Position numbers and translations under genes: made by a program
DNA from: Cadophora sp. MPI-SDFR-AT-0126
Lineage: Eukaryota > Ascomycota > Leotiomycetes > Helotiales > Ploettnerulaceae
Assembly: GCA_020747065.1 (NCBI GenBank)
Contig: JAGMVK010000021.1
Location: 310,001 to 374,000, forward strand
Direction: 5' to 3'
Length of the DNA stretch: 64,000 nucleotides
Part shown: positions 43,803-54,959 of the stretch, one piece after another
How the letters are laid out: every line of letters begins with the position of its first letter
How positions within the stretch are numbered: position 1 is the first letter of the stretch
Notes under the pieces: model-generated
Databases searched by the model: none
The model's input: the letters and a program-made list of their open reading frames with translations, nothing else
Told to the model about the DNA's origin: nothing

Positions 43803-45825
43803 TCAATCATCCGCAGAAAAGTATCTTTTCGTCTTGTTCTTAACTTGCTCTGCTTTCAAGTCCGGTGGAACAATAGTGTGATGCACGACATGCGGTCTGT
43901 AGATCGCATCGACAGGTGGCATCCTATTTTATATTTGTCAGTGGGTCATCTTCCCTTTGAAAGAAACAATTTCTATCTCGAATTTTGAAATTACGATGGA
44001 GGCAATTTAAGAAGTTGAAGAAAGAGGAGACATACCAATCATCCACACTCAACGGGAAATATTCATAGAGCAAATCCGCATTCTCGACCGGACTTCCCAT
44101 CCCCAGCCCAATACTCCTCCTCATCTTGTCCCTTTCAAGCAGAGGACTTCCTGGCTCGCCTCCGAAGCTGCCCCTCGATCCTGCACGGCCATACTCGTCG
44201 TCCGCTAGTGAGAGATCTATAGGCGCAGTTGCAGAGTGGGTTTTACTGGATGAGGAAGCGCTTTCTGGTTTCCAGCGAGTTTTAGGCACTGGAGGTCGTG
44301 TGGAACTGCTAGAGGATGATTGGTGGGAGAGAGTTGGCTTTTTAGCTTGCCGGGGGAGGTCGGATGTCGCTGTTGAAGGGGAGGGAGTTGGGTTGGGATT
44401 GTTCTGGTTCCATTCTGGGAGGTCGAGGGGGGTCTTTTTAATCATTAGCCACTGCATATTGGAAGATACCAAGATGACTATCTGCATCTTGGGAAACTTA
44501 CCGATAGAGCATTCAAAGCATAGTGCTTATACGAACTATACGTCACCCCTGGGTCAACCTTCACCTGCGGCGCCGCATCGCTAGTCGCCCTCGGTTTGGA
44601 GTCCAATTTCCGCTCACTCAGCGAGACATCCTTCCTACTGTCAAAGTTTCTAGGACTCCTTCCTCGCACAATGATCGGTCCGCTCTGGATCTCCGCCAGT
44701 TTGACACTTTCCCCCGTAGGCATTGTAGCCATAAGGTTAATCTGGATCACATAATGTTGCTGCAAGCCTTTCCTCCGTCCGTTATTCGCAGTTGCATGCT
44801 TGAATTGTAGTCGTTTCCAAGCAATCGGTATAGATACCAGAGTAGGGTCCAATTCTGGATTCATGCTCAAATCCAGTGGCCACTTGGGAGGAGCCGCTCC
44901 AGCTCTCTCTTCAGACGTGCTCCCTGCGGCTGTTTTCCATGGTACTGATATAATCTCGGTAGCTTTACCCTCGATACTCTCTATAGCGCTAATCGTAGCC
45001 ATTAAGTCGTACAGAGGTACTTGCTGTCCTTGCTCATTTATCATGCCCTTAATTCCCCTACTCAGCACCACAGTTCCAGAGATCTGGAATAAGTTCCGTC
45101 GGTAGCAGGTCAATTCCATAGGTCTGCCCGCACCAGTGTTGTTATCCCCAAACACATCTTCAGCAACGAAGAACATGCCATACAGCTCTGCAGACATAGC
45201 TGGCCAGGTCTGCCCCGCATCGTCGAATATAGGTGCTTTGAGGATCGGAGCGCCGAAACTGAGGAGTTTGTTGTCAAGATCTGCGGAGTTGCTGGAGGGC
45301 TCATTGTGGGAGTTTGCGTTTGTGTCTTCGAGGAGGGAAGAGAAGTCCGGTCCGGAGGGGTAAGAGAATGGGTCTTCAAAAGTGGCAGAGAAAGCGTCGC
45401 TGAGTTCGTATGAGGGCGTGAAGGGTGGTAGTGATCCCATGCCGCCAGTGTTCACATCGTCCCTGCTATTGTAGCTGCTGGTCAGCTGTGGTTTCAATCG
45501 CGCATGTCCCCAAAAGCTTCTCATAGATTCAGACGTCCATATGTGCTCCAAAATGAGGCAGACGGGCAAAGTAATGAACATACAACATGCTACCCTCCCC
45601 CTCAAAATTCAGATCACGGTCAAATCCATCCATGATGCTACCGCTGCCAAGTAGCTGGTGCTGTCCGTTGTTGTTCGTCGCAGTCAATCGCAGGATGTCG
45701 TTGGGTGCGGTAGTCAGAGACGAGATTGTCTGGCTTCCGATTTCATAATTTGCCATGGTATCGCTATGGCTATGGCTCTTGGTCGCGCCTTCCTGTTGTT
45801 CGCGGGGGTACGAGGACTGAAGCAT
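43803..45825 (-). CDS. ron1: NDT80/PhoG-family transcription factor (RON1-like), cluster regulator
   Basis: Four exons, 45825-45584, 45519-44502, 44433-44036 and 43923-43803, give about 592 residues in one frame. A three-nt alternative acceptor exists at exon 2. The Ndt80 DNA-binding fold spans roughly residues 180-330: ELTCYRRNLFQISGTV, then KWPLDLSMNPELDP, SIPIAWKRLQFKHAT and AEIQSGPIIVRGRSPRNF. The C-terminus, completed only by splicing the last exon, carries the motif I associate with filamentous-fungal NDT80-like proteins (VDAIYRPHVVHHTIVPPD followed by KNKTKRYFSADD). Ser-rich linkers lie between. In Trichoderma reesei an NDT80-like factor, RON1, encoded inside the GlcNAc cluster, activates the catabolic genes; position here between nag3 and hxk3 makes the same role likely. 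Confidence 0.9.
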
Positions 45826-46823
45826 CGGTCGAGGAAGGTGTGCGCATTATCAAAGTCGATTCATTTGCCAGTCGGTTCAGCTCCTCTGCCCGCAGGTAAT
45901 GAGTGTTGCTAGGCGATGGGAAAAGATGGAGAGGCTGTAGAAATGTCTGCTCCAGATACAAAATGTTGTCGGACAGGCCGTTAGATCTCGACGCTTGAGG
46001 CGCCGCTATCAATTGGAGGAGGCAAGAGGCTTGCTTGCTTTGGTGGTGGAGTGAGTTTGCCTATGGTGGGTGGAAGTCGATATGGTAAACGGGGCATGGG
46101 GGTGGCCCATGGAACACTGTCAGCCCTTCCTTCACTGAAGCGCCATTGGCTAGGCTTCACCACCCTGGACTTTTAGTGGTTGGTTCTCTCCCGGCCGTAT
46201 CTCTGTTATCTCTGCTTCATCCCAGCAGTTGCAGAAGTGGATCTGGAAGGTAGCTCAGTAGATGGAGCTCAAAAGTTCTATTGAGCTTCTAGCTCGTTTC
46301 TCAATATACGCATGAAATGAAAGTATCTTTGTAGCATTGTCATTATTTGGATTCATTGAAATCCAAAACCACAGGGTACAGCAAAAGATGCCTGTCTGGG
46401 GTCTCCAGCTGCTCGGTGGTACTTTGTCACTAGTCTCCTTCTCCCCGCATTTGCGGTTGGGGTGGCACGAGACGAGATGAACGTAGGGGTGGTCGGTAAT
46501 GAAAATGCTAGAGCTGGCCCAATTATTCGGCCTAGAAACAGAATTTTCACAAGGAAACAGCAAGTGGGTTGGAATTGGATTGAATTGACAAAAACCTCTC
46601 CTCATGTCCTGAAATGTTACGTGCCACCTTCTGCCGCTCTGGGACACATTTCACGTGGGAATACTTCCCCATCTAATTGTGCAACCCCAGATGCAGGTAA
46701 GAATTATATTCATTTCGAGATATGCTCGCGAATACGATATGCCCAGACTCCCTTATGCTTTATACACCTTGTCCTGTTCATCTGACCTAACCATGCACAT
46801 GTGAACCTGACTCCTCTATAGAA
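45826..46823. other. Intergenic stretch between ron1 and hxk3
   Basis: Upstream region of ron1 (minus) and 3' side of hxk3. Only short open frames; nothing notable. Confidence 0.5.
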
Positions 46824-48617
46824 CTACTCCTCTGACGAAGCGACTGCACCGGCAATAGCAGCGCCCAGCAAGCTGCTCTCCTCCGCGTATATCAATTCCA
46901 CTGTGCCTTTCTGGCCGCCGCTCGCTTCAACCAGACCATCCAAGTGCTTTTGGCAGTTTTCTTTGAAGCTTGGATAGTTCTCCATGACTGACCCATTGTA
47001 TGCCACAACCGTGTGTGATGATTCTGCTGCAGGAATTGCCTCCGCGTCATTGCGAAGCTGCCACAGACCATGAACACCTGCTGCAATAACGCCTGAAGCT
47101 CGGTATGTGACGGCCGAGGATATGACCCGCAGTGCTTGAATATCGGCATGTGTAGGAGGAGATGTTGTAGGGTGCCGCGAGAGGAATATCTGTTGAGCTT
47201 TGATTAAGCCTGTGCTTTGATCACTAGAGGTTGTTAGCTTTCTATTTAAGAATCTGAGGCTTCAACGTACGACTCGATGCGAGAGATAGTCTCTGTCTCC
47301 AGGGAGTAGGCTTCTTTCAGGCTCAGTGGAACCACTCCACCAAATAAACCTGCTGTTTGGATGCCCTCAGTCAAGACAAGCCGAACAATTTCCCCGAGAT
47401 AACCGCCACTGACAATGTGCTCCAAAGGCTGGAAGTCGGGATTTGGGTGTGCGGAGGTCAAGAGTTTGTCCCACTTTGTTGTAGGCAGAAAGCCAGCGCC
47501 GAACATGGACAGCTCTGTGTTGACGATAACATGCTTGGCAGTATCGTGCCACTCGGAGGGGCGGACTCCAAATTTCTGAGGTGAGAACACATGAATTGGA
47601 AGATGCACAGCGGCATTGACGCCGGTCCCATGTATGAGACCAAATCTTGTCGTCGAGTCTAAGTATGCTTTAGACAAGAGAGTGGCAGAAGAATCGTTCA
47701 CGATGGCGTTAAGCTGAACATTGAGGCCCCTCTTCGAGCATGAGCTTTGTATCAGATCCCCAAGATCTTGTCCCAGTAGCCCGTGAGCTGCAAGGAAGCC
47801 CTTGCCCATGCCTTGGAGGAGACCGCTTCGAAGTGAGGTTTGTCTTAAAATGTCAGCTGACTTCAAAGACAAGTATGAAATTAACATACTCAATTGGAAA
47901 AGACCACGCAAGTCCCATAGACAATGGGGCACCGGCCATCTCTTGGCCCTGCCGTTGTCCTTCTAGAGTCTGTTCGATTCTCTCGGCCATCCAGTCGAAG
48001 AACAGCATTCCCTTAAGGTTCCTCTCAGGTGGGCCAATTTTGAAGGAAGCCATTTTCAAGATTTGAGTCCCAACTTCGCTCTTCTTTCCAGACAATTCGA
48101 TCAAAGCTACTCGGAAAGTTGAACCCCCAACATCTAATGCCAGGAAAGCGCCTGTTTCGTTTCCGGAGGGCAGTTGGTGATTGTATGAAGGAAGCATACA
48201 CAACGGATTGTCAACCAAGCTCTCGACAAATTGGCATTTCAATCCGTCTGATAATGCAACAAGCCTCTTCCTTTCCACTGAACTTCGGAAGATCGTCTCA
48301 ATCCGGTCCAGGAACTCCTGGGATCCCAGTTTTGCGGTGCCATGCTCCGAAACGAGCTCTCCCTCGACACTTTCTTTTTTGATGACCGATGGAGATATCC
48401 ATATGTTCAAGATAGTCTGAAGGAGATGCTTTGTCCTCAGCAAACTCCTTAGTAGGGCAGCATAGAAGGCCTGTCGTACCTTTTTCATTGCAGCAATGAC
48501 CGACGGCTGCATGACATCGGGAGTTGATACATATAGAGGAGAATCTATTAGACCAGCAGCGCTATAAGGCACGGCTAGGGCAGTAGCGTTATGCTGAGAA
48601 TCGGCGGGTTGTTGCAT
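46824..48617 (-). CDS. hxk3: Hexokinase-family GlcNAc kinase (HXK3-like)
   Basis: Predicted to phosphorylate GlcNAc at C6, the first step after uptake. Exons 48617-47890, 47843-47271 and 47223-46824 join in frame (donors GTATGT and GTACGT). The product is 566 residues. Hexokinase landmarks are present in diverged form: FLALDVGGSTFRVALIEL (phosphate-1), GLAWSFPIE|QTSLRSG, catalytic-Asp segment NAIVNDSSATLL, FGLIHGTGVNAAV, VIVNTELSMFGAGFLP, and the adenosine-end VVAYNGSVMENYPSF. The usual glucose-specific TFSYP-type motif is replaced by WSFPIE, in line with the separate GlcNAc-kinase branch of fungal hexokinases. An N-terminal extension of about 100 residues precedes the catalytic core. The first true ATG is at 48617; the open frame upstream has no ATG. 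It shares a divergent promoter with dam1. Confidence 0.9.
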
Positions 48618-50296
48618 CAGTCGTAAGTACGGCAGCTTCTCTTCTCCATGATCTGGTGAAGGTTGGGCGTTGCCGTTCGTGTCCGAGGTGAGGTCGCCAA
48701 CTCGATCGTAGCAGACGGGAAAAGTCTGACAGCAGCGTGAGAGCCGAAGCAACCTGGGAGACGTTGAATCCGGGTACGAGGTTGTCAGATGGGATGTGGA
48801 TTCGAGGGTCTGATGGGATGGAGCAGTGGTGGAGGCCAAAAGTAACCTTCAAAAAGCCCGCGGCTGGCTGGGACTGGATTGGATGCACTTCGACTGCGCT
48901 GCACTGCACTGCACTGATGGACGCAACGCGGGATAGATCCTCGAATCAATAAATGACGGAACAGAACAAAGCAGAACAGAATTGGCTTTGATGAACACAA
49001 GTTGGAAAGACTATGTCGCCATCAATACTCGAAATATGACAGGACGGAAAAGAGTGGTCTCGTCTCGTACGGCAAGTGCAATCCTAGGAAAGCTGCAAGT
49101 AACATCGGTTGATCTCATGTAAAAAGGGTTGAAACGAGGAGGCGAATTGCTACCTAGGTCCTGGTACTGGTACTTTTGGAGCACCACTCACTCACTACTG
49201 CTCAGGACCGGCATTTTGCCCGCGGTAAGCCAAATTACCGTCCATACCTCAGCATTTGTGGGGGTTTGTCCATGCTATTCTCGCCCAATGGACTGGGCTG
49301 GACTGGGTTTTGCGGCGCTTTTTCAGGCCTCAAAGCCACTGACCAACGCTGCTGAAAAGTATGGAGATCCAGCTCCATAGTTGGATTTTCCCCTGCGCTG
49401 GTGCGGCTTACCAGGGCTCTAGCAGGCCCCTTCGTCGTGGATTGATGGACCATGGTGGCATCGGAGCCTTCGTGCAGGGTTCAGTGATGCGCCATAGAAA
49501 GCGTTGCGTTGCTTTGGTTGCGTTGGTTGCGTTGCGGTCCGTTGTGTCTTGAGGAAAGGCAGAGGCAACGTTACAGAGATGCTGGATCATCGACAAGTCC
49601 CTCTGCGACGCCCTAAAGTAATTCGCCCCGCCTTCGCTAGCGATCGCTGTATCTTGACTACCTCCGCGGGGCAATATTGTGGCATTTAAGATGCATCTTC
49701 CGCATCTCATTCATCCCAGCTTGAGGTATCGCAGATGCAAACCCACTCCTTGGTGCCGATAAGGTTTCGCTTGCTTATCGATGGCCGAATTGTCCGACTC
49801 AGATATCCGACATTCGCCTGCCAGACGACGACGGCGCCATCCTCACACCATCACCAACGTTCATTTCTGGGCCAGTATTAACGTCAGACCTAGGGACATT
49901 TCAGACCATGACATATCAATTGGTCGTTGCCCGACGGTGATCATGGGCTATCGCCGCAGTGTCCCGGTCTCAGGTGGAAATCTTCCACAAGGCTACACTC
50001 TGAATCTCCGAGTCTTCCATGAGGCGTAGTAGAGAAGAGGAGAGAAGAGAAGAATGAGATGGGGTTTGGTGACGTTCCATGCCCTTCATCCAATAGATGG
50101 AGTCATGCATACCGGCATCCTTCTGTTGCTGTCACAGATGCATTGGCTTGAATCAAGCAAGATCCAATTTCTCACACTTCATATTCCTCTTGTCTGCCAT
50201 TTCTCTACTTTTTTTTCTTGTTACTAACTGCACAAACCACTTTCCACACTTCAATACTAGCAACTGAACTTCAGGACCATTATTATATCAAACACA
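48618..50296. promoter_or_regulatory. Divergent hxk3/dam1 promoter region
   Basis: A 1.68-kb spacer between two divergently transcribed pathway genes. It contains a CACAAAT core (minus strand, 49254-49260), matching the CRCAAAW part of the Ndt80 site but not the flanking G. It also has a GCGTTG-rich repeat at about 49499-49545 and a purine tract at 50030-50062. No gene is supported inside it. Confidence 0.35.
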
Positions 50297-51478
50297 ATGA
50301 GACTTATCATCAGAGAAGACCCGACCTCTGCGTCATCATACATTGCCCACTACATTATCGGTAAGTCCCTGCACCCCGCGATATCACTTCCATGTCTCAT
50401 AAATTTCTAGACAGGATAAAGGCTTTTGGTCCAACACCTACTCATCCCTTTGTTCTCGGTCTCCCAACTGGATCTAGCCCTGTCGAAATCTACAAGATCC
50501 TCGTTCAAGAATACAAGGCCGGCAACATCTCTTTCGAAAATGTCGTCACATTCAATATGGTACAAGGCATCGCATACCCGCTTCGAGCACTGCGAAAGTC
50601 CATCTGCTGACTGCATTCACCGTAGGACGAGTACATCGGTATCCCACGCGAGCATCCCGAGTCCTACCACACCTTCATGTACAAGCACTTCTTTTCACAT
50701 GTTAACGTCCACCCGCGCAACATTCACATCCTCAACGGCAACGCTCCAGACCTGGAAGCCGAATGTGTAGCATATGAAGCTGCCATCAAATCGCACGGTG
50801 GTATCGACCTCTTCCTCGGTGGCATTGGACCAGATGGACATATCGCATTCAATGAGCCAGGATCGTCGTTGGCGTCAAGGACTCGGGTCAAGACACTGGC
50901 ATACGACACGATCATTGCAAACTCGAGATTTTTCGACAATGATCTGGAGAAAGTGCCAAAGATGGCTCTAACTGTTGGCGTACAAACGGTGCTGGAAGCC
51001 AGAGAAGTCGTGATCATCATCACTGGAGCACACAAAGCGCTGGCGCTACAGAAGTGTATCGAAGGAGGGGTGAATCATATGTGGACACTCTCATCCCTAC
51101 AACTGCACCCACATCCTATGATCGTGGTCGACGAAGACGCCACCTTGGAACTTCAAGTCAAGACAGTCAAGGTACGCTCTCCCTTCACCTATCTCAAAAC
51201 CAGTCACTTACAATCCATAGTATTTCAAATCCATCGAGAAAGTTGCCGCCTCCCAAGGCTTCGAGCAGATCCTCCCCTCTGCAGTCCGCACCGGCCCTCG
51301 TGTAAACGGGTTCAAGCCCATCGAGCCGACGCCAGAAGTTAAGGAAGAACCCAGTATCCTCTCCCCAAAGCCAGTAACGAGCACCCTACTCTCCGCTCCA
51401 GCAACCGAATACCCGCTCCGAAGCGTCAGCCCTGATTTGGTTCCTGATCGTATGGCTGCGAGAATCGCTGCTTATTAA
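50297..51478 (+). CDS. dam1: Glucosamine-6-phosphate deaminase/isomerase
   Basis: Converts glucosamine-6-P to fructose-6-P and ammonia, feeding GlcNAc into glycolysis. Exons 50297-50360, 50411-50559, 50626-51171 and 51221-51478 join in frame (GTAAGT, GTACAA and GTACGC donors). The product is 338 residues. The NagB fold is complete: [17 protein letters not shown] start, [13 protein letters not shown] phosphate loop, TFNM|DEYIGI with the catalytic Asp at the second exon junction, [19 protein letters not shown] active-site region with the His, and [17 protein letters not shown] plus [14 protein letters not shown] Pro/Ser-rich tail of about 70 residues follows the usual family end and is probably disordered. 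The last gene of the recognised block. Confidence 0.95.
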
Positions 51479-52613
51479 GAAATGAAAACGAAAGAGGATC
51501 AAAGTTGCATAGATCGAGGAAAACGATATCCGGAGTTTGGGTCATTTGATTTGGCGCTGAATTTGAGAAGATTCTGGAGAAGATTGTTAAATTTTGCTGA
51601 TTAGAATGTCGTTCTTGTTTCTTTGCTGTAATATAGCAAGAAAAAGGAAATTGTATGAACAGAAATTTACACGTTGTTTGATGCTGCGGGACCTGTTTTC
51701 CTGCATGTATATGCTGGTCTACGAGCAATTCGCGCTGGGCTCCCAATGATTCCTAGTTTGCTTCGTCTTGACAATCCTCACGTGTCTGAATACCCTGAAG
51801 GAAGAGTAAGCAAGCATTTCTTGATATTGAAGGTCCTGCCCGCATCTGGTCTTGAGCGAAAGTCTGAAAACTCTCTCAAGTTCTCCATGCTGTCGTGACT
51901 GAGAGAATTCTAGTCTCGTCGTCTCGAGATTCTGTTTGTGATGTGCGACACACCCAACTAATTCGGAATCATGTCTTTGCACCACCAGTACGATCGGACT
52001 ACCGGTATTGTTGTCGCTGTGCCAGTCAAGTCAGCCCTGCGTGCTAGTCAAAAGGTCTGTTTACAATTCCTCAAATTAAGCGAGCTGTTGACCCAATCTC
52101 CCTGTCTCCATACTGACTTGAACCCCCTGAAAAGAAGTTGAACAGTCACATAGTATGTAGCTACTTTAATTTGCGGCTTGTAGCTCTGAAGACTTCTGTA
52201 TGCAACAAGTAGCCTTCATGGGTTTTTCTTTTTATTTTAGAGTGTTGTCTTTTTGAGTGGTGAAAAGAGAGTCAGACCGCCAAACTCTGTCCCTTGAATG
52301 TTTCTCATATAAGTGATTTTCGCGATCGCCTTGATGAAATTTGAAGGAATTGAGCTACGAAATAGCTATGCAAGCAATAGCAAGCAATCCGATAAGCTCC
52401 GAGCCAAACCTTCTCACCAACATTTGTGGTCTGGATAGAAATTCACCTGCCCAGACCGATCTTTCAACTAGAATATTGAAGTTGGTCAATATAAGTATAC
52501 TAGAGAAGTTCCTAAAGACTTTCTAATGGTTCAGTACCTTTTTATGAGCGTAAATGTAAAATTTCTTAACCTCTAGGTTAGTTTAGAAAAATGATACTCG
52601 ATGAGCGCGATAA
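51479..52613. other. Intergenic stretch of 1.1 kb
   Basis: No gene supported. The right half (52050-52610) is visibly A/T-richer than the neighbouring coding DNA, next to the carboxylesterase relic. Confidence 0.5.
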
Positions 52614-53031
52614 TTATCTAAACTAGCTCTCGCAGCGACTGCAAGAGATTCTGCAACACTAGGCTCAGACTTTTGTATCTTCGACGTTGCTGGCTGGGAG
52701 GGTAACGAAGCTCCTTTCAGTGGTGGAAACCCATTTGATGGTAGGCCACAGCCGTACTTTGAACTCGCAGATGTTATGAGCGGCATGTGGGTTGGCTTCA
52801 TCAATACCGGAAAGCCTCACTATGCCAACCGTCTGTACCAGTCCCTTTTGGATCGAGTTAAAATGCTAATCTGTCTTAGAATCTGTTGCTGAGTGGCCTG
52901 CCTACTCTGTCGAGCAACCAACAATCATGAACTTCGATGCGCAGCCTACGTACTTGAACGCAGGACTATCACGGGAATTGCGTGTATCTGGAATGGAGCT
53001 TATTAATTCACTAGGGCTCTGGGAGTATTGA
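52614..53031 (+). pseudogene. C-terminal relic of a type-B carboxylesterase
   Basis: Two pieces, 52614-52830 and 52880-53031, joined by a plausible 49-nt intron (GTCTGT...TTAG, TGCTAAT branch point), encode about 122 residues of a carboxylesterase/lipase C-terminus: FDVAGWEGNEAPFSGGNPFD, then MSGMWVGFINTGKPHYAN, then EWPAYSVEQPTIMNFDA and a C-terminal LWEY. The family's nucleophile elbow and N-terminal 400 residues are absent; a stop precedes the frag­ment and the DNA upstream is A/T-rich and non-coding. It reads as a 5'-truncated gene remnant whose last exons still look intact. Family assignment is by the FxxTGxPN-type and WPxY motifs. Confidence 0.5.
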
Positions 53032-53290
53032 GAAGAAAAACTTTGACGGTGTCTCTGGTGGCGTTGCATTGTAGTACTGTGGGGCTTGGGGGAAAGAGAG
53101 GGACGGAGATGGAACCGGAATTTGAGAAGAAAGAGATGTAGGGGTAGATAGACGAGTGGATTTCCGCTTGTTCAGACCTAACCTGAATGCAGTAGTCAAC
53201 ATACAAGACGGCATCATGGATGGCAAGCGATCCTGACACAACAAGGCTTCGCGGCAGCAATGCACCAGCCAACCCTCGTCCGACCTCAAT

Positions 53291-54959
53291 TCAGACTTTC
53301 GTGAATTCGACCATTGGCCCCTCCTTCTTACAAACAAAGATATCCCTCACCTGATACTCCCCCTTCATCTCCCTCCCTCCCCCTTTTCCCTTCCCACCTT
53401 CGCCTAGCGTCCCAACCACCTTCATATCAAACAACAACAACATCCTCGCCAACAGAATCATCATCTCCATATATGCCAGGTTCCTTCCAAGACAAACCCT
53501 GGGCCCGATACTGAAGGGCGCAAAATGCTTCATCGTGTTTTCGGCCTCAGCCTCGAGGAAGCGTTCAGGTCGGTACTCGAACGAGTCCGAGAAGTGCGAG
53601 GAGTTGTGATGCAGCGCGTAGGCTGATATCCCGACTTCGACGCCAGCGGGAATGGAATGCCCATCGATCTCGATGCCGCCAGGAAGCACGACTCTCGGGA
53701 TGATGCCTGGAACTGGTGGGGTCATCCGCATGGCTTCGTCGATGCAAGCCTTCAGGTATTTGCATGATGTCAGTGCTGGACCGGATCGGACATCCTCGAT
53801 ATCCGTCCCTGCGAATGCAGATCCCACTTCGTCCTTGACTTTCTGGAGTGCATGCGGATTGTGGGTCAGGTAGAACACTGTCGCAGTGAGAGCTGTAGCT
53901 GTCGTGTCTGACCCCGCGACGATCAGGTTGTTGGCTTCGGCAAACATTTCTCGCAGGGGGAGTTTCTCGTCCGTATGTGGGTTCTTGTACTCCATGAAGT
54001 AGTGATAGAAGTCTTTGCGATCGGAGCCGGTCACCTTCGTACGCTGTTCTACCTGCGATATGGCAAAGGTTCGATACTTCGAGCGCCTTGCGGAGAGGTT
54101 TGGAAATAGGAGGCGTGGTAGAATTGTTCTGAGGGGACTGATTGTTACACCGGACTGTACAAATCTGTCAGCGAGTCTCTTCCATCTCTATAGCGATCTA
54201 CCCACAATCAGGGCGTATGCCGCAGACCCATTAAGAGCGTGTAAGATATATCTATTCTTGTCCTCTTCAAGGAAACCAAACGGCTTCCCAAATGCCAGCT
54301 CCCCAAGGATATCACCAGTCATGTAATTGAGCCAGTCCGAGACGTCCAGAGGCTCCGTTGCTGAAGTCAATTTCTCGCAAAGACTTCTGATATGGATAAT
54401 TATGTACTCTTCCATAGATTTGAGTGCCTTGTCCGTGAAACCAGCAGCTAACATTCGTCTCTTTTTCGCATGTAGCTCTTTCGGTATCACGCTGACTATA
54501 TTTGGACCGGTTGGTGCTGACAGCATGTTGTAAAAATCCGATTTCCTGACATTCGACTTGACGGAGTAGATGTCGGTCAGGGCTGCGTGAGAATTGAATG
54601 ATAGGCTATTTGGCCCATAACGAAACACTGGTCCTGTGAACCATCAGTAGATGAATGCCGTAGGGACAAGAATGTATACCATATTTCTCGTGGCATCTGT
54701 GGAAATCTAGATGACGATCTCCTGTCCAAGCAGTGTAAAGAGAATAGAAGTCAGAAACTTTGGCGAAGAAAGGCCCTGGAAAGCGAGCGAGTGGGTGAAA
54801 GTAGACTCGGTAGACGACTAGACCTGTGACCTTCGGTATGCGTAAGGATCAAAATTGAGAAGTATGCAGTGATTGATAAGGGGAACTGACATAGATTGCG
54901 ATGATGATAAGAACATACAGGCCAAGCAGAGTGGCTGGATGGTCACTATGAGCAAGCAT
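53291..54959 (-). CDS. Cytochrome P450 monooxygenase (second)
   Basis: Four exons, 54959-54891, 54830-54680, 54633-54206 and 54154-53291, join in frame to 503 residues. The donors are GTCAGT, GTATAC and GTGGGT. Residues 1-30 or so are a membrane anchor (ATLLGLYVLIIIAIYVTG), followed by the VYRVYFHPLARFPGPF hinge typical of ascomycete P450s. Further landmarks are TAWTGDRHLDFHRCHEKYG|PVFRYGP, the I-helix NNLIVAGSDTTATALT, ExxR in DEAMRMTPP, YRPERFLE, and the heme loop FSIGPRVCLGRNLA. All essential residues are intact. The substrate is unknown; the sequence resembles the broad CYP group that contains benzoate-hydroxylase- and isotrichodermin-hydroxylase-like enzymes. No neighbouring biosynthetic backbone gene. 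Confidence 0.93.

Noticed and set aside
46353..46785. Short frames on both strands between ron1 and hxk3
   Set aside because: They overlap each other on opposite strands without motifs; the region fits a promoter and 3' UTR.
35101..54959. Secondary-metabolite cluster suggested by two P450 genes and a DUF1772 protein
   Set aside because: No polyketide synthase, NRPS, terpene cyclase or prenyltransferase is present, and the genes between the P450s belong to GlcNAc catabolism.
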